From contig NZ_JARYGZ010000001.1 of the NCBI RefSeq assembly GCF_029906645.1, positions 1,235,208-1,299,207 on the forward strand: a DNA stretch of 64,000 nucleotides, given 5' to 3'. Origin of the DNA: Sphingomonas oryzagri (lineage in GTDB: Bacteria; Pseudomonadota; Alphaproteobacteria; Sphingomonadales; Sphingomonadaceae). Made by a program: the position numbers and the translations under genes. The first letter of the stretch is position 1, and every line of letters starts with the position of its first letter. Below the pieces are notes generated by a model that did not search any database, had not been told where the DNA came from, and saw only the letters and a list, made by a program, of their open reading frames with translations. Positions 24,613 through 33,855 of the stretch are shown here, piece by piece.

Positions 24613-25086
24613 ATGTACGATTTCAAGCAATGGGCGGTGTCGCCGCTTCCCCTTCCCGGCTGCTGGGCAGCGTTGCCGTTGCGGCTGATCGTAGGCTTCG
24701 GCTTCATGCAGCACGGTTACGCCAAACTGGCGCGCGGGCCTGAGCATTTCGCGTCGGTTCTGCAGGCGATGGGGATGCCTTTCCCGCATCTGCTGAGCGA
24801 TGCGACCATCGGCGTGGAACTCATCGGCGGACTGTTCACGCTTGCCGGCGCGCTGATGCCGATCACGGCGATCCCGATGATCGTGGTGCTGCTGGTGGCG
24901 ATCGTCACCGTGCACCTGCCCAACGGCTTCAGTTCGATCAAGCTGCTGTCCTACGACGCTGCCGGCGCCCATTTCGGACAACCCGGCTACGAGACAGACC
25001 TGCTCTACATCGCCGGCATCGTCGCGCTGTGCATCATGGGCACCGGCCCCCTCTCGGTCGACCGCTATCTGAGGCGCGCGGCGTAA
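24613..25086 (+). CDS. DoxX family membrane protein of the BufA2 unit
   Basis: A 157-residue membrane protein with four hydrophobic segments and a typical DoxX start (LPLRLIVGFGFMQHGYAKL, about 20-38). It lies 56 bases downstream of the BufA2 gene with no terminator between, so it is likely transcribed from the same SigF-type promoter. It is not a close copy of the DoxX protein at 22018. Confidence 0.8.
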   Translation: MYDFKQWAVSPLPLPGCWAALPLRLIVGFGFMQHGYAKLARGPEHFASVLQAMGMPFPHLLSDATIGVELIGGLFTLAGALMPITAIPMIVVLLVAIVTVHLPNGFSSIKLLSYDAAGAHFGQPGYETDLLYIAGIVALCIMGTGPLSVDRYLRRAA

Positions 25087-25092
25087 ACGGGG

Positions 25093-25980
25093 TTAGAGCG
25101 CCGCACCGCGCAGCCTTTCACGCGCGAGGTCGGCGAAGACGCGGATGTTGGGCGTATTGCGACGGCCGCTCTGGAAGAGCAAAGATACCGGCAATGCCAG
25201 GCTGCCGGCGTCCATGCCGATCTGACGAAGCCGGCCAGCGCTCAGGTGCCCGGCGACCTGATAGGACAGGGTGCGGACGATCCCAAGCCCCGCAACCGCC
25301 GCATCGATCCCGGCCTCGACGCTGTTGACCGACAGACGGGCCGGCCCCCGCAAGCCTTTGCCGTGATCGCCTTCCCAGGCCCCTTGCGCCCCTGCCTCGT
25401 TCTCCACCGCGATCAGTTGATGGCGGCGCAGATCGGCCGCCTGCATCGGCTCTCCCTTCGCGTGCAGATAGGCCGGGCTGGCGCTCAATACCCGTCGCAC
25501 CTCGCCGATCTTCATCATGTGCAGGGCGCTGTCCGGTAGATCGGCGATCCGCACCGCGACGTCGATCCCTTCCTCGACGAGGCGGACGACGCGATCGAGC
25601 AGGAGCAGGCGGACGTTGAGACCCGGATGGCGCTCGATCAGCTCGACGATGATCGGCAGGATGTGCAGCCGCCCGAACATCACCGGCGCCGTGACGGTCA
25701 GCGTGCCGCGCGGCGTGACGCTGCCGCCGCGCGCCGTCTCGAACGCGCCGTCGATCTCGGCGATACCCGCGCGGCACCGATCGAGGAACTGCCCACCCTC
25801 CTCCGTCAGACGGACACTGCGAGTCGTGCGTACCAGCAGCGCCAGCCCCAACGAGGCCTCCAGCGATGCGATCGTACGCGTGACCGTGGTCGGCGACAGG
25901 TGCAGGCGGCGCGCGGCCTCGGCAAAGCTCCGATGTTCGGCGACGGCGATGAATGTTCGCAACGCCCGCAACTCTTCCAT
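25093..25980 (-). CDS. LysR-type transcriptional regulator
   Basis: A 295-residue LysR regulator: N-terminal winged helix-turn-helix (residues 1-60, FAEAARRLHLSPTTVTRTIA) and a periplasmic-binding-like effector domain (about 90-290). It is transcribed divergently from an exported hydrolase, a glutathione transferase and a VOC gene, which it likely controls. The effector cannot be deduced. Confidence 0.9.
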   Translation of the reverse strand: MEELRALRTFIAVAEHRSFAEAARRLHLSPTTVTRTIASLEASLGLALLVRTTRSVRLTEEGGQFLDRCRAGIAEIDGAFETARGGSVTPRGTLTVTAPVMFGRLHILPIIVELIERHPGLNVRLLLLDRVVRLVEEGIDVAVRIADLPDSALHMMKIGEVRRVLSASPAYLHAKGEPMQAADLRRHQLIAVENEAGAQGAWEGDHGKGLRGPARLSVNSVEAGIDAAVAGLGIVRTLSYQVAGHLSAGRLRQIGMDAGSLALPVSLLFQSGRRNTPNIRVFADLARERLRGAAL

Positions 25981-25998
25981 GCGTCCTCCTTGCCCGCG

Positions 25999-26052
25999 AT
26001 TATCATCTCAAATCGCAATAATGAAGTGTATCATCGACGGATTATCATCGAC
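25999..26052. promoter_or_regulatory. Repeats in the LysR/hydrolase divergent region
   Basis: An ATTAT-N14-ATAAT inverted repeat (25999-26022) is followed by two copies of TATCATCGAC at 26029 and 26043, 14 bases apart, and TATCATC also occurs at 26001. The A/T-rich repeats between divergent genes are a likely binding site of the LysR regulator. Confidence 0.45.
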
Positions 26053-26104
26053 TGTAAGGATTGCGACATTGTGGGGGTCAGACACGCAACCCTGAGGTCC
26101 GATC

Positions 26105-27082
26105 ATGAAGAGATTCCTTGCATCCGGCGCCCTCGCCGCGCTCCTGCTGTCCACCACCGCTTCGGCTCATGCCGCGCGGGTTCCGGTCGAGGCGCCCCAC
26201 ACGCTGCCCGCCAGTTCGGTGATCCATTACCGCACCGCGAAGATTGAGGGTCTCGACATCTTCTATCGCGAGGCTGGACCGGCTGATGCCCCGACTGTCC
26301 TGCTGCTGCATGGCTTTCCGAGTTCGTCGCACGAGTACCGCAACCTCATCCCCGCGCTCGCCGATCGCTATCACGTGATCGCGCCCGATTATCCAGGCTT
26401 CGGCCAGAGCAGTGCGCCCGATCACAAGGCCTTCGCCTACACCTTCTCGAACCTGACCGACGTGACCGAGGCTCTTCTCGCGCAAAAGGGCATCAACAGC
26501 TACACGATCTACATTCAGGATTATGGCGCGCCCGTCGGCCTGCGGCTGGCGATCCGCCATCCCCAGCGGGTCGCCGGCCTGATCGTCCAGAACGGCAACG
26601 CCTATGTCGACGCGCTTCAGGATTTCTGGACGCCGATCAAGGCCTATTGGTCGGACGGATCGGCCGCGCATCGCGACGCGCTGCGATCCGCGCTCACATT
26701 GGACACCACCCGCTGGCAGTATCTGAACGGCGTGAGGGATCCGAGCCGGGTCGATCCCGATGCGTGGCTGCACGACCAGGCGCTGCTCGATCGGCCCGGC
26801 AATGCCGAAATCCAGCTCGATCTGTTCTACGACTATCGCACCAATGTGGCGCTGTATCCCCAGTTTCAGTCCTTCTTCCGGACGCGCAAGCCGCCGACGC
26901 TGATCGTCTGGGGCGCCAACGACAAGATCTTCCCGGCGGCGGGCGCCCGTGCCTACCTGCGCGACAATCCGCAGGCCGAACTGCACCTGATCGACAGCGG
27001 ACATTTCGCGCTGGAGGACCGCGCCGACGAGATCGTCCCGCTGATCCGCGACTTCCTCGACCGCACCCTGCCGCGCCGCTGA
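26105..27082 (+). CDS. Exported alpha/beta hydrolase with Asp nucleophile
   Basis: A 325-residue alpha/beta hydrolase with a signal peptide (cleavage after SAHA, about residue 23). HGFPSSSHEYRN (69-80) forms the oxyanion site, the nucleophile is Asp139 in YIQDYGAPVG, and the acid and histidine lie in WGANDK and DSGHFALED. An aspartate nucleophile marks the epoxide-hydrolase/haloalkane-dehalogenase branch rather than esterases. Periplasmic location is unusual for that branch. It heads the operon with the GST and VOC genes. Confidence 0.82.
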   Translation: MKRFLASGALAALLLSTTASAHAARVPVEAPHTLPASSVIHYRTAKIEGLDIFYREAGPADAPTVLLLHGFPSSSHEYRNLIPALADRYHVIAPDYPGFGQSSAPDHKAFAYTFSNLTDVTEALLAQKGINSYTIYIQDYGAPVGLRLAIRHPQRVAGLIVQNGNAYVDALQDFWTPIKAYWSDGSAAHRDALRSALTLDTTRWQYLNGVRDPSRVDPDAWLHDQALLDRPGNAEIQLDLFYDYRTNVALYPQFQSFFRTRKPPTLIVWGANDKIFPAAGARAYLRDNPQAELHLIDSGHFALEDRADEIVPLIRDFLDRTLPRR

Positions 27083-27106
27083 CCCCATTCCTTTGGAGAC
27101 ACCGCC

Positions 27107-27721
27107 ATGAAGCTCTATCATTTCCCGCTGTCCGGCCACGCCCATCGCGCCGCGCTGTTCCTTTCGCTGGCCGGCGTCGCGCACGAGCTGGTCCCTGTCG
27201 ATCTGCCGGCGGGCGCCCACAAGCAGCCCGAGTTTCTGGCACTCAACCCGTTCGGTGAGGTGCCCGTGCTCGACGACGAGGGCACCGTCATCGCCGACTC
27301 CCATGCCATCCTCGTCTATGTCGCGCGCAAGGTCGGCCCGTCGCACTGGCTGCCGAGCGATCCTGCGACCGAGGCGGAGGTGCAGCGCTGGCTGGCCGTA
27401 GCGGCCGGCAAGATCGCCTATGGCGCCTGCGCCGCCCGATTGATCACCGTGTTCGATGCGCCGTTCCGCGCCGACGAGGTGATCGGACGGGCGCACGCGA
27501 CGCTGGCCGTGATCGAGCAGGTGCTCATCGGACGCGCGTGGATCGCCGGGACCGATCGGCCGACCATCGCGGATGTTGCGCTCTACTCCTATATCGAGCG
27601 CGCGCCCGAGGGGAATGTCGATCTCTCCGGCTATCCCCGCATCCTCGCCTGGCTCCGGCAAATCGAGCAATTGCCCGGCTTCATCCCGTTCGCCCGCACC
27701 CGCGCGGGCCTCGAGGCCTGA
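27107..27721 (+). CDS. Glutathione S-transferase
   Basis: A 204-residue cytosolic GST: thioredoxin-fold domain (1-75) with likely catalytic Ser9 in [10 protein letters not shown] and glutathione-binding [19 protein letters not shown], then the helical domain (90-204). It is encoded 24 bases after the hydrolase and 28 bases before the VOC gene, suggesting joint detoxification of an electrophile. Confidence 0.9.
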   Translation: MKLYHFPLSGHAHRAALFLSLAGVAHELVPVDLPAGAHKQPEFLALNPFGEVPVLDDEGTVIADSHAILVYVARKVGPSHWLPSDPATEAEVQRWLAVAAGKIAYGACAARLITVFDAPFRADEVIGRAHATLAVIEQVLIGRAWIAGTDRPTIADVALYSYIERAPEGNVDLSGYPRILAWLRQIEQLPGFIPFARTRAGLEA

Positions 27722-27749
27722 TCCGGCCACTCTTCAGGGGAGAGGCATC

Positions 27750-28157
27750 ATGCCCTTCGATACACTGACGTTCGATCATGTCGGCATCCGCGTCACCGAC
27801 CTCGCCGTCGCCGAAGCCTTTTATGGCAGGCTGGGCTTCGTTCGGGATCCCGACGAATTCAGTGAGGCCGGGAAAGCCTGCGGATTGGTTCACCCGACGG
27901 GACTGCGCATCCACCTGATCTTCAACGGCGAAGCCAGCGCGGAAGGCAATGTCCTGCTCGACGTGCCGGTCAAGCGCCCCGGCTATACGCACGCCGCGTT
28001 CATTATCGACAGCATGAGCGAACTGGTGGCGTGGCTGAATCGCGAGGGCATCGCGATCACGGAAGGCCCGGTCGAAATGGGGCACGGTCGGCGGATCGTC
28101 TGCTTCATCCGCGATCCCGATCGCAACGTGATCGAGTTCAACGAAGTGCGATCGTGA
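27750..28157 (+). CDS. VOC family (glyoxalase-fold) protein
   Basis: A 135-residue vicinal-oxygen-chelate protein made of two paired beta-alpha-beta-beta-beta modules. Possible metal ligands lie in FDHVGIRV, IHLIFNG, YTHAAFII and NVIEFNEV. Size and the GST neighbour suggest a lyase, isomerase or glutathione-linked activity, but the reaction cannot be fixed. The gene ends in a hairpin shared with the converging acnB. Confidence 0.82.
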   Translation: MPFDTLTFDHVGIRVTDLAVAEAFYGRLGFVRDPDEFSEAGKACGLVHPTGLRIHLIFNGEASAEGNVLLDVPVKRPGYTHAAFIIDSMSELVAWLNREGIAITEGPVEMGHGRRIVCFIRDPDRNVIEFNEVRS

Positions 28158-28192
28158 AGGCGGCGGACGCGAGCTTGCGCCGCGCCGCCTTC
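28156..28192. terminator. Hairpin between converging VOC and acnB genes
   Basis: GAAGGCGGC and GCCGCCTTC form a perfect nine-base-pair stem around a 19-base GC-rich loop, starting at the VOC stop codon and ending 27 bases before the acnB stop. There is no T run on either strand, so it may end transcripts only with help. Confidence 0.4.
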
Positions 28193-28219
28193 AACAATGC
28201 CTGGTGTCGTTGGGGGTGA

Positions 28220-30985
28220 TCAGGCCGCCTTCGGAGGGGCGAACTTGGTCAGATCGATCCCCTCGACGGCCGCCTTATATTCCTCCGCGCTGGGCGTGCG
28301 GCCGAGGATGGTCGACAGCACCACGACCGGGGTCGATGCGAGGAGAGACTCACCCTTCTTTTCGGCGGTGTCTTCCACGACGCGGCCCTGGAACAGGCGG
28401 GTCGAGGTGGCGAGGACGGTGTCGCCCTTCGCAGCCTTCTCCTGGTTGCCCATGCACAGGTTGCAGCCCGGACGCTCGAGATAGAGGATATTCTCATACT
28501 CGGTGCGGCTGGCCGTCTTCGGGTGGGTGTCGTCGAACTCGAAGCCCGAATATTTGCGCAGGATCTCCCAGTCGCCCTCGGCCTTCAGCTCGTCGACGAT
28601 GTTGTAGGTCGGCGGCGCGACGACCAGCGGCGCCTTGAATTCGACCTTGCCCTCGGCCTTCTCGATATTCTTGAGGATCTGGGCGATGATCTTCATGTCG
28701 CCCTTGTGCACCATGCACGATCCCACGAAGCCGAGATCGACCTTCTTCGTGCCGCCATAATAGGAAACAGGGCGGATCGTGTCATGGGTGTAGCGCTTGG
28801 AGACATCCGGGTTGTTCACGTCCGGATCGGCGATCATCGGCTCGTCGATCACGTCCAGATCGACGACGATCTCCGCGAAATACTTGGCGTTGGCGTCGGG
28901 CGCGAGCGCGGGCTTCTCGCCCGAACGGATCTCGGCGATCCGGGCATCGGCCTTGGCGATCAAGCCCTTCAGCGTGCCCGCCGCATTCTCCATGCCCTTG
29001 TCGATCATGATCTGGATGCGCGCCTTGGCGATCTCCAGCGATCCGATCAGCGCCTCGTCGTTCGAGATGCAGATCGAGGCCTTGGCCTTCATCTCGGCCG
29101 TCCAGTCGGTGAAGGTGAAGGCCTGGTCGGCCAGCAGCGTGCCGATATGGACCTCGATGATGCGGCCCTGAAACACGTTCTCGCCGGCGGACTGCTGCAG
29201 CATCTGTTGCTGCGTGGCGTGCACCACGTCGCGGAAGTCCATGTGGGGCTGCATCTTGCCCTTGAACGTGACCTTCACCGACTGCGGGATCGGCATGGTC
29301 GCCTCGCCCGTCGCCAGCGCCAGCGCAACGGTGCCCGAGTCTGCGCCGAAGGCCACGCCCTTGGACATGCGGGTGTGGCTGTCACCGCCGATGATGATCG
29401 CCCAATCGTCCACGGTGATGTCGTTCAGCACCTTGTGGATGACGTCGGTCATCGCGTGATAGACGCCCTTGGGATCGCGCGCGGTGATCAGGCCGAAATT
29501 GTTCATGAAGCTCATCAGCTTCGGAATGTTGGCCTGCGCCTTCTTGTCCCACACCGATGCCGTGTGGCAGCCCGACTGGTAGGCGCCGTCGACCAGCGGC
29601 GAAATGACGGTGGCGGCCATCGCCTCCAGCTCCTGCGCGGTCATCAGGCCCGTCGTATCCTGCGAGCCTACGATGTTGACCTTCACGCGCACGTCCGAAC
29701 CGGCGTGCAGCACCTTGCCCGGCGTGACGCCGACGGCGTTGCGGTTGAAGATCTTCTCGACCGCGGTGAGGCCGACGCCCTCGGCCGTGACTTCCTTGTT
29801 CGCGGCGTAGACCGGGGTCGGTTCGACGCCCAGCGTCTCGGCCGCGAAGGTCTGGAGCTTCTTGCCGAACACGATGGCGTAGCTGCTGCCCGCCTTCATG
29901 AACTCCATCTTCTGCGGCGTGAAGGCGGCCGCGACATCGACCAGTTCGTTGCCGGCCTCATCTGTGAGCTTGCGGTTCTTCACGTCGATCTTGAGGACGG
30001 TGCCGGTCTCGACCGAGAATTTCTCCTCGAGCACCGGATTCCCGTCATTGTTGAGGATCGGCTTGCCGTCCGGGCCGGTCATCTTGACCCAGTTCTTCAG
30101 GTTGATGCCAATGCCGCCGGTCACGTCCACGGTGGTGCCGAAGATCGGCGAGATGCCGTTGGTGCCGGCGACGACCGGCGCGTAGTTGACGAAGGGAACG
30201 TAGGGGCTCTGCTGCTTGCCGGTCCACAGCGCCACGTTGTTGACGCCGGACATACGCGAGGAGCCCACGCCCATCGTGCCCTTCTCGGCGATCATCATCA
30301 CGCGCGCGTCGGGATGCTGCGCCTTGAGCGCGACGATCTGCTGCTGCGCCTCCGGCGAGATCATGCACTGGCCGTGGAGTTCACGATCCGAGCGCGAGTG
30401 GGCCTGGTTGCCCGGCGACAGCAGGTCGGTCGAGATGTCGCCCTCGCCCGCGATGAAGGTGACGACCTTGATCTCGTCCTCCACATCGGGAAGCTTGGTG
30501 AAGAATTCGGCCTTGGCGTAGCTTTCCAGCACGTCCTTGGCGACCGCATTGCCCGCCGCGAAGGCATCGCGGAGGCGGGCCATGTCGGCGTCGTAGAGGA
30601 AGACCTGAGTCTTCAGCACCTCGCCCGCCTGGACGGCCAGCGCAGCGTCATCGCCCAGCGCGATGTCGAGCAGCACCGCGATCGAGGGGCCGCCCTTCAT
30701 GTGCGACAGCAGTTCCAGCGCAAAGGCCGGCGTGATTTCGGATACGGTCGCTTCGCCCAGGATGATCCGCTTCAGGAACGCCGCCTTGACGCCGGCCGCG
30801 CTCGTCGTGCCGGGAAGCGTGTTGTAGATGAAGAATTTCAGCGCCTCGGGCCGGTTCTCGTTGCCGACATCCTCGATGATGGCGATCATCTCGGCGAGGA
30901 GCGCACCGTCGTCGATCGGCTTGGGAGCGAGCCCCTGACCTGCTCGGGCTTCGATTTCGGTCAGGTAATCGGAATAGAGGCTCAT
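28220..30985 (-). CDS. acnB: Aconitate hydratase B
   Basis: A 921-residue aconitase B, interconverting citrate and isocitrate in the TCA cycle and often also acting on 2-methylisocitrate. The N-terminal HEAT-like domain starts MSLYSDYLTEIEAR. Two of the [4Fe-4S] cysteines are in ERPGCNLCMGNQ near the C-terminus, and a substrate-site segment reads IIGGDSHTRMSKGV. The start at 30985 with GGGAAAAG upstream gives the family start. It is a housekeeping gene between accessory operons. Confidence 0.96.
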   Translation of the reverse strand: MSLYSDYLTEIEARAGQGLAPKPIDDGALLAEMIAIIEDVGNENRPEALKFFIYNTLPGTTSAAGVKAAFLKRIILGEATVSEITPAFALELLSHMKGGPSIAVLLDIALGDDAALAVQAGEVLKTQVFLYDADMARLRDAFAAGNAVAKDVLESYAKAEFFTKLPDVEDEIKVVTFIAGEGDISTDLLSPGNQAHSRSDRELHGQCMISPEAQQQIVALKAQHPDARVMMIAEKGTMGVGSSRMSGVNNVALWTGKQQSPYVPFVNYAPVVAGTNGISPIFGTTVDVTGGIGINLKNWVKMTGPDGKPILNNDGNPVLEEKFSVETGTVLKIDVKNRKLTDEAGNELVDVAAAFTPQKMEFMKAGSSYAIVFGKKLQTFAAETLGVEPTPVYAANKEVTAEGVGLTAVEKIFNRNAVGVTPGKVLHAGSDVRVKVNIVGSQDTTGLMTAQELEAMAATVISPLVDGAYQSGCHTASVWDKKAQANIPKLMSFMNNFGLITARDPKGVYHAMTDVIHKVLNDITVDDWAIIIGGDSHTRMSKGVAFGADSGTVALALATGEATMPIPQSVKVTFKGKMQPHMDFRDVVHATQQQMLQQSAGENVFQGRIIEVHIGTLLADQAFTFTDWTAEMKAKASICISNDEALIGSLEIAKARIQIMIDKGMENAAGTLKGLIAKADARIAEIRSGEKPALAPDANAKYFAEIVVDLDVIDEPMIADPDVNNPDVSKRYTHDTIRPVSYYGGTKKVDLGFVGSCMVHKGDMKIIAQILKNIEKAEGKVEFKAPLVVAPPTYNIVDELKAEGDWEILRKYSGFEFDDTHPKTASRTEYENILYLERPGCNLCMGNQEKAAKGDTVLATSTRLFQGRVVEDTAEKKGESLLASTPVVVLSTILGRTPSAEEYKAAVEGIDLTKFAPPKAA

Positions 30986-31224
30986 CTTTTCCCACCGTGA
31001 TGGAGTGCACAGAAGCGAACGCCTGCCGCTCATCGGCCACAAGGGGCGAACTGACGCGCGGGTAGGCCAAGCATGGCCTGCTGACAAGATGCCGCATTGC
31101 AACGAAAGGCACCCGACGCCCCTCATACATCGCCCGCAATCGCTGTCGATCAGACCATAGTTGGGTTATGAGACTGGCCACCGAACGGTGCGAAGCGGGC
31201 ATCGGAATATAATGAGGAGAGCAG

Positions 31225-32355
31225 ATGATGGCATTCCACGGACGCGAACTCAGGACCACGCTGACCGAGGATGGGACGCTCACCCTCAGCCTCGAGGATG
31301 TGGCCGTTCCCGCCCCTGGGCCCGACGAAATCGTGGTGCGCGTCGAAGCGGCCCCGATCAATCCCAGCGACCTCGGCCTGCTGCTCGGCCCCGCCGACGT
31401 GCGGACGATGGAGAGCGCCGGCACTGCGGAACGGCCCGTCACGACGTTTCGCCTCCCCAAGGCGATGCTCGGCGGCCTGCGCGCGCGGGTCGGCCAGTCG
31501 CTCGCGGTTGGCAATGAAGGCGCCGGCATCGTCGTCGCGGCCGGCGAGAACGCGAAAGCACTGGAAGGGCGTCGGGTCGGCATGGTGGGCGGTGCGATGT
31601 TCGCCGACTTCCGGGTGCTGAAGGCGAAGGAGGTGCTGCCACTGCCCGATGGCGCCACCTCCGCTGAAGGCGCGGCCATGTTCGTGAACCCGCTGACCAC
31701 GCTTGGTTTTCTGGAAACTATGCGGATGGACGGCCACAAGGCGATCGTCCACACCGCCGCCGCCTCCAATCTCGGCCAGATGCTCCAGAAGCTTTGCCTC
31801 GCCGACGGCGTGCCGCTGGTGAATATCGTCCGGTCCGAACAGCAGGCCGAAATCCTGCGCAAGCTCGGCGCCACGCATGTGCTGGACAGCCGCGCCGAGG
31901 ATTTCCGCAAGAAACTGGCCGATGCCGTCGCCGAGACGGGTGCGACGCTGGCCTTCGATGCGATCGGTGGCGGCGATCTCGGCAGCACGATCCTTCAGGC
32001 GATGGAGCAGGCGGCCAACCGCAACGCCACCGAATATAGCCGCTACGGATCGAGCGTGTTCAAACAGCTCTACGTCTACGGCGCGCTCGATCCCTCCCCC
32101 TCGACGCTCAACCGCATGACCTTCGGCTTCCAGTGGAGCGTGTCGGGCTGGCTGCTTTTCAACTTCCTGCGGCGCGCCGGTGCGGACGCCAATGCGCGGA
32201 TGCGCCAGCGGATCCTCGATGAACTGACCACCACCTTCGCGAGCCGTTACACCGCGACGATAGGACTGGCAGAAGCACTGCAACCAGAGGTGCTCAAGAT
32301 CTACGAGCGGAAGGCCACGGGCGAGAAGTATCTGATCGATCCGACGCGCGGCTAA
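31225..32355 (+). CDS. MDR-superfamily oxidoreductase
   Basis: A 376-residue medium-chain dehydrogenase/reductase: GroES-like part (about 20-150, VAVPAPGPDEIVVRVEAAP) and a Rossmann part (about 155-300). The usual nucleotide loop is altered to HTAAASNLGQML. No structural zinc cysteine cluster is present, so it resembles quinone or enoyl reductases. It stands alone between acnB and the tandem TetR gene. Confidence 0.75.
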   Translation: MMAFHGRELRTTLTEDGTLTLSLEDVAVPAPGPDEIVVRVEAAPINPSDLGLLLGPADVRTMESAGTAERPVTTFRLPKAMLGGLRARVGQSLAVGNEGAGIVVAAGENAKALEGRRVGMVGGAMFADFRVLKAKEVLPLPDGATSAEGAAMFVNPLTTLGFLETMRMDGHKAIVHTAAASNLGQMLQKLCLADGVPLVNIVRSEQQAEILRKLGATHVLDSRAEDFRKKLADAVAETGATLAFDAIGGGDLGSTILQAMEQAANRNATEYSRYGSSVFKQLYVYGALDPSPSTLNRMTFGFQWSVSGWLLFNFLRRAGADANARMRQRILDELTTTFASRYTATIGLAEALQPEVLKIYERKATGEKYLIDPTRG

Positions 32356-32369
32356 TCGGACAGAAGCGG

Positions 32370-33638
32370 CTATTCCGGATCGAAGAGGCCGTCGCCCAGC
32401 ACGGCTTCGTAGGTGGCGATGGCCTCGTCGATCGACTGGCCATCGCCCGCGCCCTGAAGATCGTGGGCCGCGTTGATCGAAGCCAGCAGCAGGTGCGCGG
32501 CGATCAGCGGATCGACCGGCCGCACCGTCCCCTCGCCCATCGCCTCTACGAGCGCCCCCATCACGGCCAGCGCGAAGCGCTCCGCCTGCAGAAAGGCCAG
32601 ATCGCGTACGGCCGGCGGCATCGCCTGATAGGCCGTGACGCGCAGCAGCGGGAATTCGTTGGCAAGCTGGAGAGCCAGTGCCGAGGTGACGGTGGTCGAG
32701 ATACGCCGCCACGGCGAGTCATGCTCGCGGTACGCCTTGGCTCGTAAATCCGCCAGGCGGCGGCGGCTGATCCGCCAGCAGGAGACGATCAGATCGTCCT
32801 TGGCATCCAGGTGGTGGTAGAAGCTGCCCTTGGTCCGATTGAGTTCGGCCATGATCCGCTTGACCGAAGCGCCGCGATAACCGGTGTCGTTGATCAGCCG
32901 GATGGCGACCCGCAGAAAACTCTCCTGCTCGCCCGGCTCGGTGACCGGATCGGGTTCCACCACGCGGACATCCCACGGCGTGCCGGGCGTCGTGATGCCG
33001 CCGTCGAGGATATGGAAGAAGCGCCGGCGGACGTTGGGAAGATCGCCGATCGCGAACTGACCAAGCCAGGTATATTGCCAGAACAGCGCCTCGTTGAGGA
33101 TGTGGGCGCGTGCGGTAAGCAGGCGCTTGTGCGCCTCATCACGCGGCGGGCCGAAGAAGCCCCGAACCTCCCGCATGACGGCGCGGTATCGGGCGACCAG
33201 GCGACCGCGCGCCTCCTCATCCATCGATCGCATCTCGGAGAGGTTGGCGATCGGACGACCACCCTCCCGCTGCGCCTGCGCGAACTCGTCAAAGTAAAGC
33301 GCTATGTAGCGCTCGACACAGGCGCGGGGCGTGGGTTCGGCGGCCGCTGAGTGGACCATGACCTCCAATCGCGCCAGCGCATCGTCGAAGATGGCGGCGA
33401 GCAACTGATCCTTGCGGCGGAAATAATAGGTCACGCTGGTCGTGGTGAGGCCGAGTTCGCCCGCCACCTCCGCCAGCGTCATGCCACGCATACCTTTTCG
33501 GTTGAGCAGGATGGTCGCGGCATCGACGATCCGCTGTTTCTGCCTCTCATAGCGGCTGGCTTGATCGGGAGCCGGGATCCCGGTCTCGACATCGTCGTTG
33601 GTGGCCACGGAAACGCGCATACGCCGACTTATCGCCAA
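32370..33638 (-). CDS. Tandem TetR-type regulator
   Basis: A 422-residue protein with two complete TetR modules in one chain. The first DNA-binding domain is about residues 34-82 (MTLAEVAGELGLTTTSVTYYF) split from the second at about 243-292 (SVKRIMAELNRTKGSFYHHL), each followed by a helical ligand-binding part. Ordinary TetR proteins have about 200 residues and one module. It is divergent from the fatty-acid-like catabolic operon and probably represses it in response to an acyl-CoA or free acid. Confidence 0.9.
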   Translation of the reverse strand: MAISRRMRVSVATNDDVETGIPAPDQASRYERQKQRIVDAATILLNRKGMRGMTLAEVAGELGLTTTSVTYYFRRKDQLLAAIFDDALARLEVMVHSAAAEPTPRACVERYIALYFDEFAQAQREGGRPIANLSEMRSMDEEARGRLVARYRAVMREVRGFFGPPRDEAHKRLLTARAHILNEALFWQYTWLGQFAIGDLPNVRRRFFHILDGGITTPGTPWDVRVVEPDPVTEPGEQESFLRVAIRLINDTGYRGASVKRIMAELNRTKGSFYHHLDAKDDLIVSCWRISRRRLADLRAKAYREHDSPWRRISTTVTSALALQLANEFPLLRVTAYQAMPPAVRDLAFLQAERFALAVMGALVEAMGEGTVRPVDPLIAAHLLLASINAAHDLQGAGDGQSIDEAIATYEAVLGDGLFDPE

Positions 33639-33681
33639 AGCCCATTCCTGTCGACCCGAAGATCACGTAGATTCTCGCCGA

Positions 33682-33707
33682 TTTCGAATATTGGGTCAAA
33701 TTCCGAA
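33682..33707. promoter_or_regulatory. Imperfect inverted repeat, possible TetR operator
   Basis: TTTCGAAT and ATTCCGAAA are near-reverse complements (one extra base in an arm) around a TTGGGTCA-like centre. They lie between the tandem TetR gene and the catabolic operon, 149 bases before the first acyl-CoA dehydrogenase. Confidence 0.35.
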
Positions 33708-33855
33708 ACATGGCGCACACAATGCCGTTCCGACCCCAGTACGGTATTAAAAAGGTGCCTGACGGGCTGGACAGCAATTCTCCTTGCCGCCATGAACGGC
33801 ATAAATTCGAACTTGGGGTACGCAACCCGAGTCGATGAACGCAAGGAGCGGATGA

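Noticed and set aside
26078-27730. A 550-codon minus-strand open frame
   Set aside because: Antisense of the hydrolase and GST genes, both of which have clear catalytic motifs and ribosome binding sites.
28523-31000. An 825-codon plus-strand open frame
   Set aside because: It is the antisense of acnB, lacks family motifs and has repetitive Leu/Asp/Arg/Gly composition typical of high-GC shadow frames.
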